Part shown: piece by piece, positions 20,512 to 27,680 of the stretch
Layout: every line of letters begins with the position of its first letter
Position numbering within the stretch: position 1 is the first letter of the stretch
Assembly: GCA_021800795.1 (NCBI GenBank)
Contig: JAJYYO010000033.1
Coordinates: 1 to 34,551, forward strand
Direction of reading: 5' to 3'
Origin: Pseudomonadota bacterium
GTDB lineage: Bacteria > Pseudomonadota > Gammaproteobacteria > Burkholderiales > Gallionellaceae
Length of the DNA: 34,551 nt
The notes under the pieces: model-generated
Told to the model about the DNA's origin: nothing
Database searches by the model: none
What the model saw: the letters and a program-made list of their open reading frames with translations, nothing else
Translations under genes and position numbers: made by a program

Positions 20512-21873
20512 ATGGGAATTCAAAACCTCCCCGCAGCACTGCAGTCTGTAATTCAGCAAGCCTTCCTTGAGCGCGCATTCGAAGAATCCCTTCGTGCAAA
20601 GCTCGGTTTTCGTGCCATTGCTGATCGCGAAAACTTTGCGGCCGGCATCGGTGAAACGATCACCAAGACCCGCACCGGTCTGCTGCCTACCATCACCACG
20701 CCATTGTCGCCAGCTGCAAACAGCGATATCACCAGCGGTCTGACACCGCAGAACTACTCGGTGGAGCAGTACACGCTGGGCGTTGCGCAGTACGCAGCAA
20801 ACATGCAGCTGAACATCAAGACCTCCAAGGTTGCGATTGCAAATCTGTTCCTGCGTAACGGTGTTGCCCTGGGTGAGCAGGCATTCCGCTCTGTCGATGC
20901 ACTGGCGCAGATCGCGCTGTTCAACACCTACATGGGCGGTAATACGCGTGTTCGTACCACTTTGGGCGCGCCAGGCACAGCCCTGAACGTGGATGATATC
21001 CGCGGCTTCCAGAACACACTGAATGCTGCCGGTCAGGTAATCCCGGTCAGCACTGGCACCGCTGCCGTCAATGTCACCGTGGGCGCGGACGTGTACAGCT
21101 GTGTTGGTGCTGTTGCTGACGGTTCAAACGTGTCCACCACTCCGGGCGGTATCTCTGGTGTGCTGACATTCGCTGGCAACGTCACAGTTGCCGATGGCAC
21201 TGCTGCGAACGCTGTCGTGTCTGCCGTGGCGCCGTACGTCATCCGTCCATCCACAACAGCCGCAAATGCGATGGCCGCAACTGCCGCGGCTATCAGCGCA
21301 GCCAATGACCTGAACGCCGGCAAGCTGACCATGGACATGATCCTGACCGGCAAAGCAACAATGTCGGCCAATGGCGTGCCTCCTGTAGCTGAAACCGGCA
21401 TGTATCACTTCTACGCCGATCCACTGCAAACAAAGGGTCTGTTCTCCGATCCCGCGTTCCAGCTGCTGTTCCGTGGTGGTGCAAACACACCTGAATATCG
21501 TCGCGGTGTCGTTGCCGACCTGCTGGGCGTGCAGTTGATCGAAACCAACCTGAACCCCGTTCAGGCATTGTCCGGTGTCGGTACGGTTCGACGCGGTGCA
21601 CTGGTTGGTCAGGGTGCACTGGTTGAGGGCGTGTTCACGAACGAAGCCTACGCCGAAACCGAAGGCGCTGACGATGATGAAATGATCACGGTCGTTGACG
21701 GCATCGCCCACGTTACACGCGAACCGCTGGATGCGCTCAAACAGGTTGTCACTCAGTCCTGGTCGTACATTGGTGGTTTCGCTGTGCCTTCGGACACAAC
21801 CGCAAACCCCAACACGATCCCGACAGCCAACAACAGCGCCTTCAAGCGCGGCATCATCCTGGAATCGTTGTAA
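20512..21873 (+). CDS. Major capsid protein
   Basis: A 453-residue protein with ribosome-binding site AAAGGAATCATC. The N-terminal third (RENFAAGIGETITKTRTGLLPT, NIKTSKVAIANLFLRNGVALGEQAFRSVDALAQIALFNTYMGG) and the C-terminal block (YRRGVVADLLGVQLIETNLNP) look like an HK97-fold shell protein. Residues about 180-240 are Thr/Val/Ala-rich (VNVTVGADVYSCVGAVADGS) and may be an inserted surface domain. Position after the scaffold-like gene and before head-completion genes supports the call. Confidence 0.85.
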   Translation: MGIQNLPAALQSVIQQAFLERAFEESLRAKLGFRAIADRENFAAGIGETITKTRTGLLPTITTPLSPAANSDITSGLTPQNYSVEQYTLGVAQYAANMQLNIKTSKVAIANLFLRNGVALGEQAFRSVDALAQIALFNTYMGGNTRVRTTLGAPGTALNVDDIRGFQNTLNAAGQVIPVSTGTAAVNVTVGADVYSCVGAVADGSNVSTTPGGISGVLTFAGNVTVADGTAANAVVSAVAPYVIRPSTTAANAMAATAAAISAANDLNAGKLTMDMILTGKATMSANGVPPVAETGMYHFYADPLQTKGLFSDPAFQLLFRGGANTPEYRRGVVADLLGVQLIETNLNPVQALSGVGTVRRGALVGQGALVEGVFTNEAYAETEGADDDEMITVVDGIAHVTREPLDALKQVVTQSWSYIGGFAVPSDTTANPNTIPTANNSAFKRGIILESL

Positions 21874-21881
21874 TTTAACTC

Positions 21882-21908
21882 GCGGGGGCTTCGGCCCCTG
21901 CCTGTTTT
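21882..21908 (+). terminator. Terminator-like hairpin after major capsid
   Basis: An 8-bp stem, including one G-T pair, around a TTCG tetraloop, followed four bases later by five Ts. As elsewhere in the late operon it may only reduce downstream transcript relative to capsid mRNA. Confidence 0.65.
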
Positions 21909-21957
21909 TCAAAGCCTCCGATCGGGGGTTTTGGAAAGCATACTCAAGGAGATAGAA

Positions 21958-22254
21958 ATGTCAGATGATATTCAAGGTGCAGCACCCGCTGACGGTGTTG
22001 TTGCAGCAAGGCCAGCAGCAGACGCAGCGCCTGCAAAGCCAACGAAGGCGGCAAAAGCACCCAAGGCAGATGCCGATCCAAGGCCAGCAGCAGACGCAGC
22101 GCCTGAAACCTACGTTCTGAAAAAGAACTTCGGCGCAATCGTCAATGGCGTGCATAAGTTTTGGGAGGCCGGCAAGGAATTCATCGCCACCGAAGAGGCA
22201 GATCTGATTTCGTTCTTTCACCGCGCCGGCGCATCCATCAAGCTGAAAGACTAA
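21958..22254 (+). CDS. Ala/Pro-rich small structural protein with internal repeat
   Basis: A 98-residue protein starting at the ATG after AAGGAGATAGAA; the open frame upstream to a TTG at 21931 is ignored. The N-terminal half is low-complexity (Ala, Pro, Lys) and carries RPAADAAP twice. The C-terminal half (YVLKKNFGAIVNGVHKFWEAGKEFIATEEADLISFFHRAGASIKL) is a compact domain like small head-decoration or completion proteins. Function is inferred only from position after the capsid gene. Confidence 0.7.
   Translation: MSDDIQGAAPADGVVAARPAADAAPAKPTKAAKAPKADADPRPAADAAPETYVLKKNFGAIVNGVHKFWEAGKEFIATEEADLISFFHRAGASIKLKD
22007..22105 (+). repeat. 27-bp direct repeat inside the Ala/Pro-rich gene
   Basis: A 27-bp sequence beginning CAAGGCCAGCAG occurs identically at 22007-22033 and 22079-22105. 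The 72-base offset keeps the frame, so each copy codes RPAADAAP. Perfect identity points to a recent duplication or a repeat prone to expansion. Confidence 0.85.
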
Positions 22255-22255
22255 C

Positions 22256-22654
22256 GTGACATTTACCGCATACACCCTCACCTCTACGCAACTGGTGGAC
22301 ATTCGCCGGTTCGCTGGTTATCCGGCCTATGGTGATGGCGCGGTGGTGTTTCCTGCACCGTGGATCTACCGGCAATACCTCGCGCTGGAATATCGCCTGC
22401 TGCACATGAGCGCGGAAGAGGGTGCAGTCGTTGTCACCTATCTGGCCAGCCTCAACACGCTTGAAGCTGCAATACCCGGTGCGGGTGCAAATCTTGACAC
22501 CGACGAGGCTGCAGTCTGGAAGCACAACAAGAACGAAGTGCGCGACAGGCTTTCGTTGTTTGATTCATGGCGTCGCCGGCTGTGCCATTTCCTTGGCGTT
22601 CCGCCCGGTCCCGAAATGGCGCAGGGCGGCGGCAATATCACGCTGGTGGTGTAA
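22256..22654 (+). CDS. Head-tail connector-like protein, GTG start
   Basis: A 132-residue protein starting with GTG one base after the previous stop. It has YTLTSTQLVDIRRFAGYPAYGDG, a helical middle, and KHNKNEVRDRLSLFDSWRRRLCHFLGVPPGP. It occupies the slot of head-tail connector or completion proteins (between capsid and tail sheath). No named family is recognised. The stop overlaps the next start in TAATG. Confidence 0.7.
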   Translation: MTFTAYTLTSTQLVDIRRFAGYPAYGDGAVVFPAPWIYRQYLALEYRLLHMSAEEGAVVVTYLASLNTLEAAIPGAGANLDTDEAAVWKHNKNEVRDRLSLFDSWRRRLCHFLGVPPGPEMAQGGGNITLVV

Positions 22655-23298
22655 TGGACGGCGCAACAATACAAGCCAGGCTGTACGCAGGCTATGCGAA
22701 GGCTGCGCGCGTGATTGGCACCATATATCACCATTACAGACCGACCAGCGCCAGCAATCCGGTGTCTGTTGCAACGCAGCTGGCAGATATGCCGGTCTCG
22801 CTGAACGCTGACGACCCGACCTATGCCCGCCCTAACGTGTACGGCAAAGCGACGTGGTACGGTGTTATGGATGGTGCCCAGCTTGCGGTCGGTGATTACA
22901 TCGTCGGCATTGAGGGCACGTTCTTTATTGCCGCACTACAGCAGCTGTTACCGATCTTCCTGGTGTCTTGCAACCGCGTTGCCACCGTATCGTCGGCAGC
23001 ATCGACCGCAGCAGCTGGGCTCGTTGCATACAATGCGGATCTGGCATCGACCGAAACCGCACTGATGACCGCATGGCCGTGTTCGATTCTGCAAGGATCG
23101 AAGGGTGAGCATAACTCGACTGACCTGCCGGGCGATGTTCGCACGCCTTGGATGAAGGTATTGATGCCCGCATGGGCCGGGGTGATAATCAACACCGGCG
23201 ACATCATCACCGATGACCTCGGCAGGCGCTTGATTGCATCAAACCCAGAATTAACGGATTTGGGCTGGAACGTGACCGCAATACAGGCGCAGACATAA
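22654..23298 (+). CDS. Phage structural protein of unknown function
   Basis: A 214-residue protein starting MDGATIQARLYAGYAKAARVIGTIYHHYRP, coupled by TAATG on both sides. The frame is open upstream to 22567, but that stretch lies within the preceding gene. The middle is a beta-rich region with WYGVMDGAQLAVGDYIVGIEGTFFIAALQ, which could be a small barrel domain. Position between capsid and sheath suggests a head-tail joining or neck protein. Confidence 0.7.
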   Translation: MDGATIQARLYAGYAKAARVIGTIYHHYRPTSASNPVSVATQLADMPVSLNADDPTYARPNVYGKATWYGVMDGAQLAVGDYIVGIEGTFFIAALQQLLPIFLVSCNRVATVSSAASTAAAGLVAYNADLASTETALMTAWPCSILQGSKGEHNSTDLPGDVRTPWMKVLMPAWAGVIINTGDIITDDLGRRLIASNPELTDLGWNVTAIQAQT

Positions 23299-24134
23299 TG
23301 GCTGATTTATCCGATGTGACAAACACGCTGGCATCGCTGGCATCGGCTGCACTGTACCCAAACGGAACAGGGCAGCAAAGCTTGGCGGGTGTCACGGTGA
23401 CGGTTGCGCCAGGCTGGCCGAACCCGAAGCAACTATCCTCGATTATCGCGTCCGGCGCCGCCATGCTCACCGTCTACCCTATGCCTGGCATGGATGCGAA
23501 CACCACGCGTTTCCTCGGCAACGATCCTGTGCAGCTTGCGGCACCTGTGGCAAGTCTGACTATGACCGTGCTGAATAATACGGTGACAGTCGGAGGCACG
23601 ATCAAAGCAGGTGAGGCGGCATTCATCGGTGTGAACCGCATCCCATATTCGCATGGTGTTCTGGTGACAGATACGATGGCAACGATAGCTGCAGCACTGG
23701 CCGCACTGATCCCGAACGCAACATCACTCGGCGGCGGCGTGGTGACAATCGGCGGGACGGTATTCGACCTGATCGCGCAAGTGTCCGCTGTGGTGAGTTT
23801 GCAGGCTGAAATCGCAAGACAGAAGCGCGTATTCATGCTGACGGCATGGTGTCCATCCCCAGCGGTGCGCGATGCGCTGTGCAAGGCAGTGGACGTGGCG
23901 TTTAAGGCATTCCCCGGCAGGCGCATCCTGTTTGCAGACGGAAGTTATGGCGTGATCATCTATCGCGGCACGCTGGAAACGGACGGACTGAGCCAGCAGA
24001 AGATATTTCGCCGAGATCTTCGCTTTGAGGTCGAATATGCGACAACGCAGCAGACCAGCAGCAACACGATCACAAACACGCAGGCAGCGCTGACGCCTGT
24101 TTCCGGCGTCACAGTCCAACTCAACAAACCGTAA
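23298..24134 (+). CDS. Phage neck or tail-terminator-like protein, unknown
   Basis: A 278-residue protein coupled to the gene before it (TAATG). N-terminal helices and PNGTGQQSLAGVTVTVAPGWPNPKQLSSII precede an Ala/Val/Thr-rich centre. The C-terminal part (FMLTAWCPSPAVRDALCKAVDVAFKAFPGRRILFADGSYGVIIYRG, RRDLRFEVEYATTQ) resembles the fold pattern of tail-terminator proteins. That likeness is by layout and place only. Confidence 0.65.
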   Translation: MADLSDVTNTLASLASAALYPNGTGQQSLAGVTVTVAPGWPNPKQLSSIIASGAAMLTVYPMPGMDANTTRFLGNDPVQLAAPVASLTMTVLNNTVTVGGTIKAGEAAFIGVNRIPYSHGVLVTDTMATIAAALAALIPNATSLGGGVVTIGGTVFDLIAQVSAVVSLQAEIARQKRVFMLTAWCPSPAVRDALCKAVDVAFKAFPGRRILFADGSYGVIIYRGTLETDGLSQQKIFRRDLRFEVEYATTQQTSSNTITNTQAALTPVSGVTVQLNKP

Positions 24135-24143
24135 GGAATCAAA

Positions 24144-24308
24144 ATGGCAAAAACTGACAAAGCACCAGGCTATGTTCTGGTAGTAATCCATCCGTTCGCG
24201 CTTGACGGCGTGCAATACGAGCGCGGACAGCGCGTCACCGATGCTGATTTAATCTCTGCAATCATGGCGAGCGAATCAAAAAACCGCTGCAACAAAGTCG
24301 CGCAGTAA
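24144..24308 (+). CDS. Small protein before the tail sheath
   Basis: A 54-residue protein starting MAKTDKAPGYVLVVIHPFALDGVQYERGQRVTD, with ribosome-binding site GTAAGGAATCAAA. Compact beta-type proteins of this size often precede the sheath gene in Mu-like tails. A strong terminator hairpin follows. Its function is unknown. Confidence 0.7.
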   Translation: MAKTDKAPGYVLVVIHPFALDGVQYERGQRVTDADLISAIMASESKNRCNKVAQ

Positions 24309-24330
24309 GCCTTAACCTTTCCACTTTTAG

Positions 24331-24351
24331 ACCCGCTTCGGCGGGTTTTTT
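24331..24351 (+). terminator. Terminator-like hairpin before the tail sheath
   Basis: ACCCGC-TTCG-GCGGGT followed by a run of six Ts, a textbook intrinsic terminator. It lies inside the late operon, between the 54-residue gene and the sheath. Confidence 0.8.
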
Positions 24352-24369
24352 CATTTCTAGGAGCAAATT

Positions 24370-25911
24370 ATGACAGTCCTGCAAGCCGGTCAATCTTTAT
24401 CAATCGCCCCCGGGCTGGACGTTGTAATTTTCCCGCCAGCAAACACCTATATCAACGGCCTGCCAACTGACGGCCTCGGCTCGGTCGGCGTCGCGTCGTG
24501 GGGCCCGGTCAACGTGCCCGTGATCGGCCTTGGTAACTCAGCCCAGGTGCAGGCGATGTATGGCCCTATCACTAACCGCGTGCATGACATATCCACCGCC
24601 GCTGATGTGTATGCTGGCAATGGCGTTCAGTCAATGACATTCGTGCGCGTTTCTGACGCGACAGACGTTGCCGCAGCCATGACGCTGATGGATATCGCCG
24701 CCACGCCAGCGATCGGTGCGCACTTGACCGCAAAATACACCGGCATTATCGGGAATACATTCTCTGCCTCTGTTTCAGCTGGCCGCGCAGTCGGCACGTT
24801 CAAGCTGAGCCTGACGCGCGCAGGCTTCGTGCCTGAGACATGGGACAACATCCCCGGCACCGGCGCGACCTTCTGGCAAAATCTGGTCAACGCGGTAAAC
24901 AATGGCATCCCAGGCTCGTCCGGCCCGTCGCAAAGCTTCGTCGCAACCATCGGCGTCGGCACCGCTGCGCCGAACGTCACCACGCCAGTAACCGCAACCG
25001 GCGGCACAGACGGCGCAACCGGCGTCACAGATACCTCGCTGCTGGGCACCGATGGCCTGACCCGTACCGGCATGTATGCGCTGCGTCAAACGGGCGTGCA
25101 GGTCGGCAACCTGATCGACTGCACCACCTCAACGACCTGGTTGGCTCAGGCCTCATTCGGGCTGTCTGAGGGCATTGCATTCCACGGCGCAGCACCGCAA
25201 GGGTCGAGCATTTCAACTACTGCTGCCGCATTAGCCGCTTCTGGCGTTGATTCTTACGCATTCTTTTGCAAAGCAGGGGATTTCTGCTGGTATCAGGATA
25301 CGGTGAACGGCGTGAATCGCTCGTTGTCTCCCGCAACCTACGCGGCTGCCTTGATGGCCGCAACCAGCCCGGAACAATCCAGCCTGAACAAACCAATCTA
25401 TGCGCTGATCGGCACGGATCGCAGCAACTCCAAGGCCATCTACTCGCAGGCGGAAAAAGAGCAGGCTGTGATTGGTCGCGTTGACTACATCGCCAACCCT
25501 TCACCTGGCGGCAATTTCTTCGCAGTGCAGACCGGCAACAACTCGTCCAGCCTGTCCAGCGAAAACGGCGACAACTTCACTCGCATGACCAACTACATCG
25601 CTTTCACCATCAACTCGGCCATGGGTTATGTGATCGGTCAGACGCAGACCGACGAGCAGCGCCGCAATGTGCGTAATTCCCTGAACGCATTCTTTAATAA
25701 CATGTGGAAGTCCACCCCGCAGATGATCGGCGACGTGAATAACCCAACGGCGCAGCCTTGGCTGGTGGTGGTGGACAAATCCAACAACACGGATGCATCT
25801 GTGGCGCTCGGCAATGAGATTGCGGCGGTCAGCGTCACTTATCTGTCCATCGTGAAACGCTTCATCGTTAATTACATGGGCGGCCAAAGCGTGAAAGTCA
25901 CCCCGGCCTAA
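24370..25911 (+). CDS. Contractile tail sheath protein
   Basis: A 513-residue protein that forms the contracting outer tube of a myovirus tail. Typical sheath segments are visible: the N-terminal GLDVVIFPPANTYINGLPTDGLGSVGVASWGPVNVPV, TKYTG-like AKYTGIIGNTFSASV, RVDYIANPSPGG, and a C-terminal domain with QTDEQRRNVRNSLNAFFNNMWKSTPQMIGD...WLVVVDKSNN. The start follows TAGGAGCAAATT. It shows that the phage has a contractile tail. Confidence 0.92.
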   Translation: MTVLQAGQSLSIAPGLDVVIFPPANTYINGLPTDGLGSVGVASWGPVNVPVIGLGNSAQVQAMYGPITNRVHDISTAADVYAGNGVQSMTFVRVSDATDVAAAMTLMDIAATPAIGAHLTAKYTGIIGNTFSASVSAGRAVGTFKLSLTRAGFVPETWDNIPGTGATFWQNLVNAVNNGIPGSSGPSQSFVATIGVGTAAPNVTTPVTATGGTDGATGVTDTSLLGTDGLTRTGMYALRQTGVQVGNLIDCTTSTTWLAQASFGLSEGIAFHGAAPQGSSISTTAAALAASGVDSYAFFCKAGDFCWYQDTVNGVNRSLSPATYAAALMAATSPEQSSLNKPIYALIGTDRSNSKAIYSQAEKEQAVIGRVDYIANPSPGGNFFAVQTGNNSSSLSSENGDNFTRMTNYIAFTINSAMGYVIGQTQTDEQRRNVRNSLNAFFNNMWKSTPQMIGDVNNPTAQPWLVVVDKSNNTDASVALGNEIAAVSVTYLSIVKRFIVNYMGGQSVKVTPA

Positions 25912-25935
25912 AAAGCACCATCCGCCCCAACACAG

Positions 25936-25957
25936 ACCCGCCAAGTGCGGGTTTCTT
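25936..25957 (+). terminator. Terminator-like hairpin after the tail sheath
   Basis: ACCCGC-CAAGT-GCGGGT followed by TTCTTC. The T-run is interrupted, so it is probably partial. It may lower tube-gene mRNA or protect the sheath mRNA 3' end. Confidence 0.65.
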
Positions 25958-25976
25958 CATTTCAGGAGTATAAAAC

Positions 25977-26408
25977 ATGCCCCAAAACGGATTAACAGTC
26001 GGCTCAGACGCCCGATTCGATATTGTCACAGCAGCCGGTACGCTGACACTGCCCACGCTGGAATCGTTCGACGCAAAGAAGATGACGCACAAGTCAAAGG
26101 TGCGCCCCCTGAACAGCCTGCCGATCAACTTGCAATTCCCTGATGGCTGGGATGGTTCGTTTGTTGTCGCGCGCGCCGATTCGACGCTGGATGACTTCTT
26201 CGCAGCCCAGGAAGCCGCGCAGCTGGCCGGCGCAAATCTTGGATCGGGTTCTATCCACCAAACGATCACAGAAGTGAACGGATCTACCAGTCAATACATG
26301 TTTACCGATGTGCAGATATCGCTGGATGATGCCGGGTCGTGGGCTTCGCTGTCTGAAGTCAAACAGCATGTGTCGTTTACTGCCACCTCTCGCATCAAGG
26401 TGTTGTAA
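25977..26408 (+). CDS. Tail tube protein
   Basis: A 143-residue protein right after the sheath, with ribosome-binding site CAGGAGTATAAAAC. Segments such as TVGSDARFDIVTAAGTLTLPTLESFDAKKMTHKSKVRPLNS and DGSFVVARADSTLDDFFAAQEA match the tube protein family of Mu-like phages. It stacks to form the inner tube through which DNA passes. It overlaps the chaperone gene by one base. Confidence 0.85.
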   Translation: MPQNGLTVGSDARFDIVTAAGTLTLPTLESFDAKKMTHKSKVRPLNSLPINLQFPDGWDGSFVVARADSTLDDFFAAQEAAQLAGANLGSGSIHQTITEVNGSTSQYMFTDVQISLDDAGSWASLSEVKQHVSFTATSRIKVL

Positions 26409-26749
26409 TGAGTGAGCACATCGTCACAGCGGTATCAGGCAAGAAAATCACCCTGAAACGCCCAGAAGTTCTCGCCCAGCTTCGCCTGGTTGATGCAATC
26501 GGTGAAAGCGCATCGAACCGTGTGTATCTGGCAATGTGCCTGCCGCTCATGTACGTCGCAGATATTGATGGCGTGCCAGTGCATTTGCCTGCTACGAAAC
26601 GTGAGGTTGAGGCCTTGTTCCAGCGTCTGGACGAGGATGGCCTGGAGGCGGTCAACAATGGGATTGCGGAACACTTCAGCCGCAAGGCGAAAGAAGAGGT
26701 GTCCGCTGCAAAAAAATCTCCCGAGACGCAGGACTCAGACAAATCCTGA
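26408..26749 (+). CDS. Tail assembly chaperone, short form
   Basis: A 113-residue protein in the Mu gp41 position: between the tube and tape-measure genes. The core is KKITLKRPEVLAQLRLVDAIGESASNRVYLAMCLPLMYVADIDGVPVHLPATKREVEALFQRLDEDGLEAV, as in P2 E/Mu 41-type chaperones. Near the C-terminus the codons GCA AAA AAA contain a slippery heptamer (26710-26716), so a fraction of ribosomes should shift to the -1 frame. Such chaperones coat the tape measure during tail assembly. Confidence 0.87.
   Translation: MSEHIVTAVSGKKITLKRPEVLAQLRLVDAIGESASNRVYLAMCLPLMYVADIDGVPVHLPATKREVEALFQRLDEDGLEAVNNGIAEHFSRKAKEEVSAAKKSPETQDSDKS
26710..26716 (+). promoter_or_regulatory. -1 ribosomal frameshift site
   Basis: The heptamer A AAA AAA is in the right phase (GCA AAA AAA in the zero frame). 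The -1 frame from 26716 stays open for 57 codons. A possible stimulatory stem (CAGGA/TCCTG, about 26729-26748) follows. Confidence 0.8.
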
Positions 26750-26889
26750 CTCTGACAAAATCCGGCGTCCCTTGGGAGGTGGCAAACAGCCTGTCACCAC
26801 AAGAGCTGCTGGGTTTTGTGGTGGCAGCCGGTGAAATTACTGGTCGCCATTTTGATTGGGGGGCGATGGAGTGGAAGAAACAGGGGTAA
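26716..26889 (+). CDS. Frameshift extension of the tail assembly chaperone
   Basis: The -1 frame from the slippery site encodes 57 further residues (ISRDAGLRQILTLTKSGVPW...GELTGR-like GEITGRHFDWGAMEWKKQG), ending at TAA 26887-26889. The FDWxxMEW ending is what I expect of the long chaperone form in myophages (Mu 41', P2 E+E'). The full product would be about 160 residues. No start codon or ribosome-binding site supports separate translation. The last 50 bases overlap a gene on the other strand. Confidence 0.82.
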   Translation: MSRDAGLRQILTLTKSGVPWEVANSLSPQELLGFVVAAGEITGRHFDWGAMEWKKQG

Positions 26890-27214
26890 AGAACGGCTTG
26901 AGGGCATACATAGCCTCTGCATTCGGTACGCTTTCAAGCCTGTACCCTATAACGTCGCCATCAACCTCAAGAATTCGAACCGGGACTGTATATTCAAACG
27001 TCATGCACTGACCGCCGTTCTTCAATAAAAGATTATTGAAAGCATCGTTCTGCTTGCCATTGGCGAACACTACTGCCTGATAAATAAGCTCCTTTGTCGG
27101 GCATGTAATGTTGTTTGGCGTTGATATAAAAATCATGCCGGGTTGAATTTGGGTGTTATCTGAACAACCGGAAAAGCATAGAGCAAAAAAAACTAAAACG
27201 AATTTACTGAACAT
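26837..27214 (-). CDS. Lipoprotein on the opposite strand, probable conversion gene
   Basis: A 125-residue protein with a lipoprotein signal (MFSKFVLVFFALCFSGC, lipidated Cys17) and a polar body ending in a Pro/Asn-rich tail. It opposes the late operon. Its start (ribosome-binding site TGGAGGTTCTTC) shares the CATG with the divergent tail gene, and its end overlaps the chaperone extension. The stretch looks richer in A and T than its neighbours, a mark of recent insertion. It would be anchored in the cell envelope; lysogenic conversion or superinfection exclusion is plausible. I see no clear promoter. Confidence 0.8.
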   Translation of the reverse strand: MFSKFVLVFFALCFSGCSDNTQIQPGMIFISTPNNITCPTKELIYQAVVFANGKQNDAFNNLLLKNGGQCMTFEYTVPVRILEVDGDVIGYRLESVPNAEAMYALKPFFTPVSSTPSPPNQNGDQ

Positions 27215-27680
27215 GAAGAACCTCCAGTCATTCGGCGCACTTGCCCGTGCACTAGAAAGATCATCGCAGAAACTGGCCGCTGATCTTGCCGTGACAATGG
27301 AAAAATGCGCCGTGGTTGTCGAGTTGGCAGCGAAAGCAGAAATCGGGCATTACCAGACCGAAAACATGGGGCCATTTTCTGTTTGGGCACCCCTCGCGCC
27401 ATCCACTGTAGCCGAAAAGCGCGCAAAGGGTTACGCCAGCGAAGGAAATGACAACCCATTACTGCGAACCGGGGAAATGCGTGACAGCATAGAACATGAG
27501 TCCAACTTCAGGCAATTCGGGGTTGGGAGTAAAGACGAAATACTGGTTTATCAGGAACTAGGGACTGACAGGGGAATACCGCCTCGCCCTGTACTCGCAC
27601 CAGCTTTGTATCGGAATGTGAAAACGATTCTGGCTGAAGTTGGAAAAACCATAGAAAAGAACATAGCGGGGGAAATATGA
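27213..27680 (+). CDS. HK97 gp10-like tail completion protein
   Basis: A 155-residue protein starting at the ATG at 27213, though no good ribosome-binding site precedes it; a GTG at 27153 would add 20 residues overlapping the lipoprotein signal region. The sequence LAADLAVTMEKCAVVVELAAKAEIGHYQTE...APLAPSTVAEKRAKGYASEGNDNPLLRTGEMRDSIEHE and the final RPVLAPALYRNVKTILAEVGKTIEKNI match the phage virion morphogenesis / HK97 gp10 pattern. It ends in ATGA with the tape measure gene. Confidence 0.8.
   Translation: MKNLQSFGALARALERSSQKLAADLAVTMEKCAVVVELAAKAEIGHYQTENMGPFSVWAPLAPSTVAEKRAKGYASEGNDNPLLRTGEMRDSIEHESNFRQFGVGSKDEILVYQELGTDRGIPPRPVLAPALYRNVKTILAEVGKTIEKNIAGEI

Noticed and set aside
21124..21912. 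Long minus-strand frame opposite the capsid gene
   Set aside because: Cys/Arg/His-rich composition typical of the antisense of a GC-rich gene; no start signal; the capsid frame is certain.
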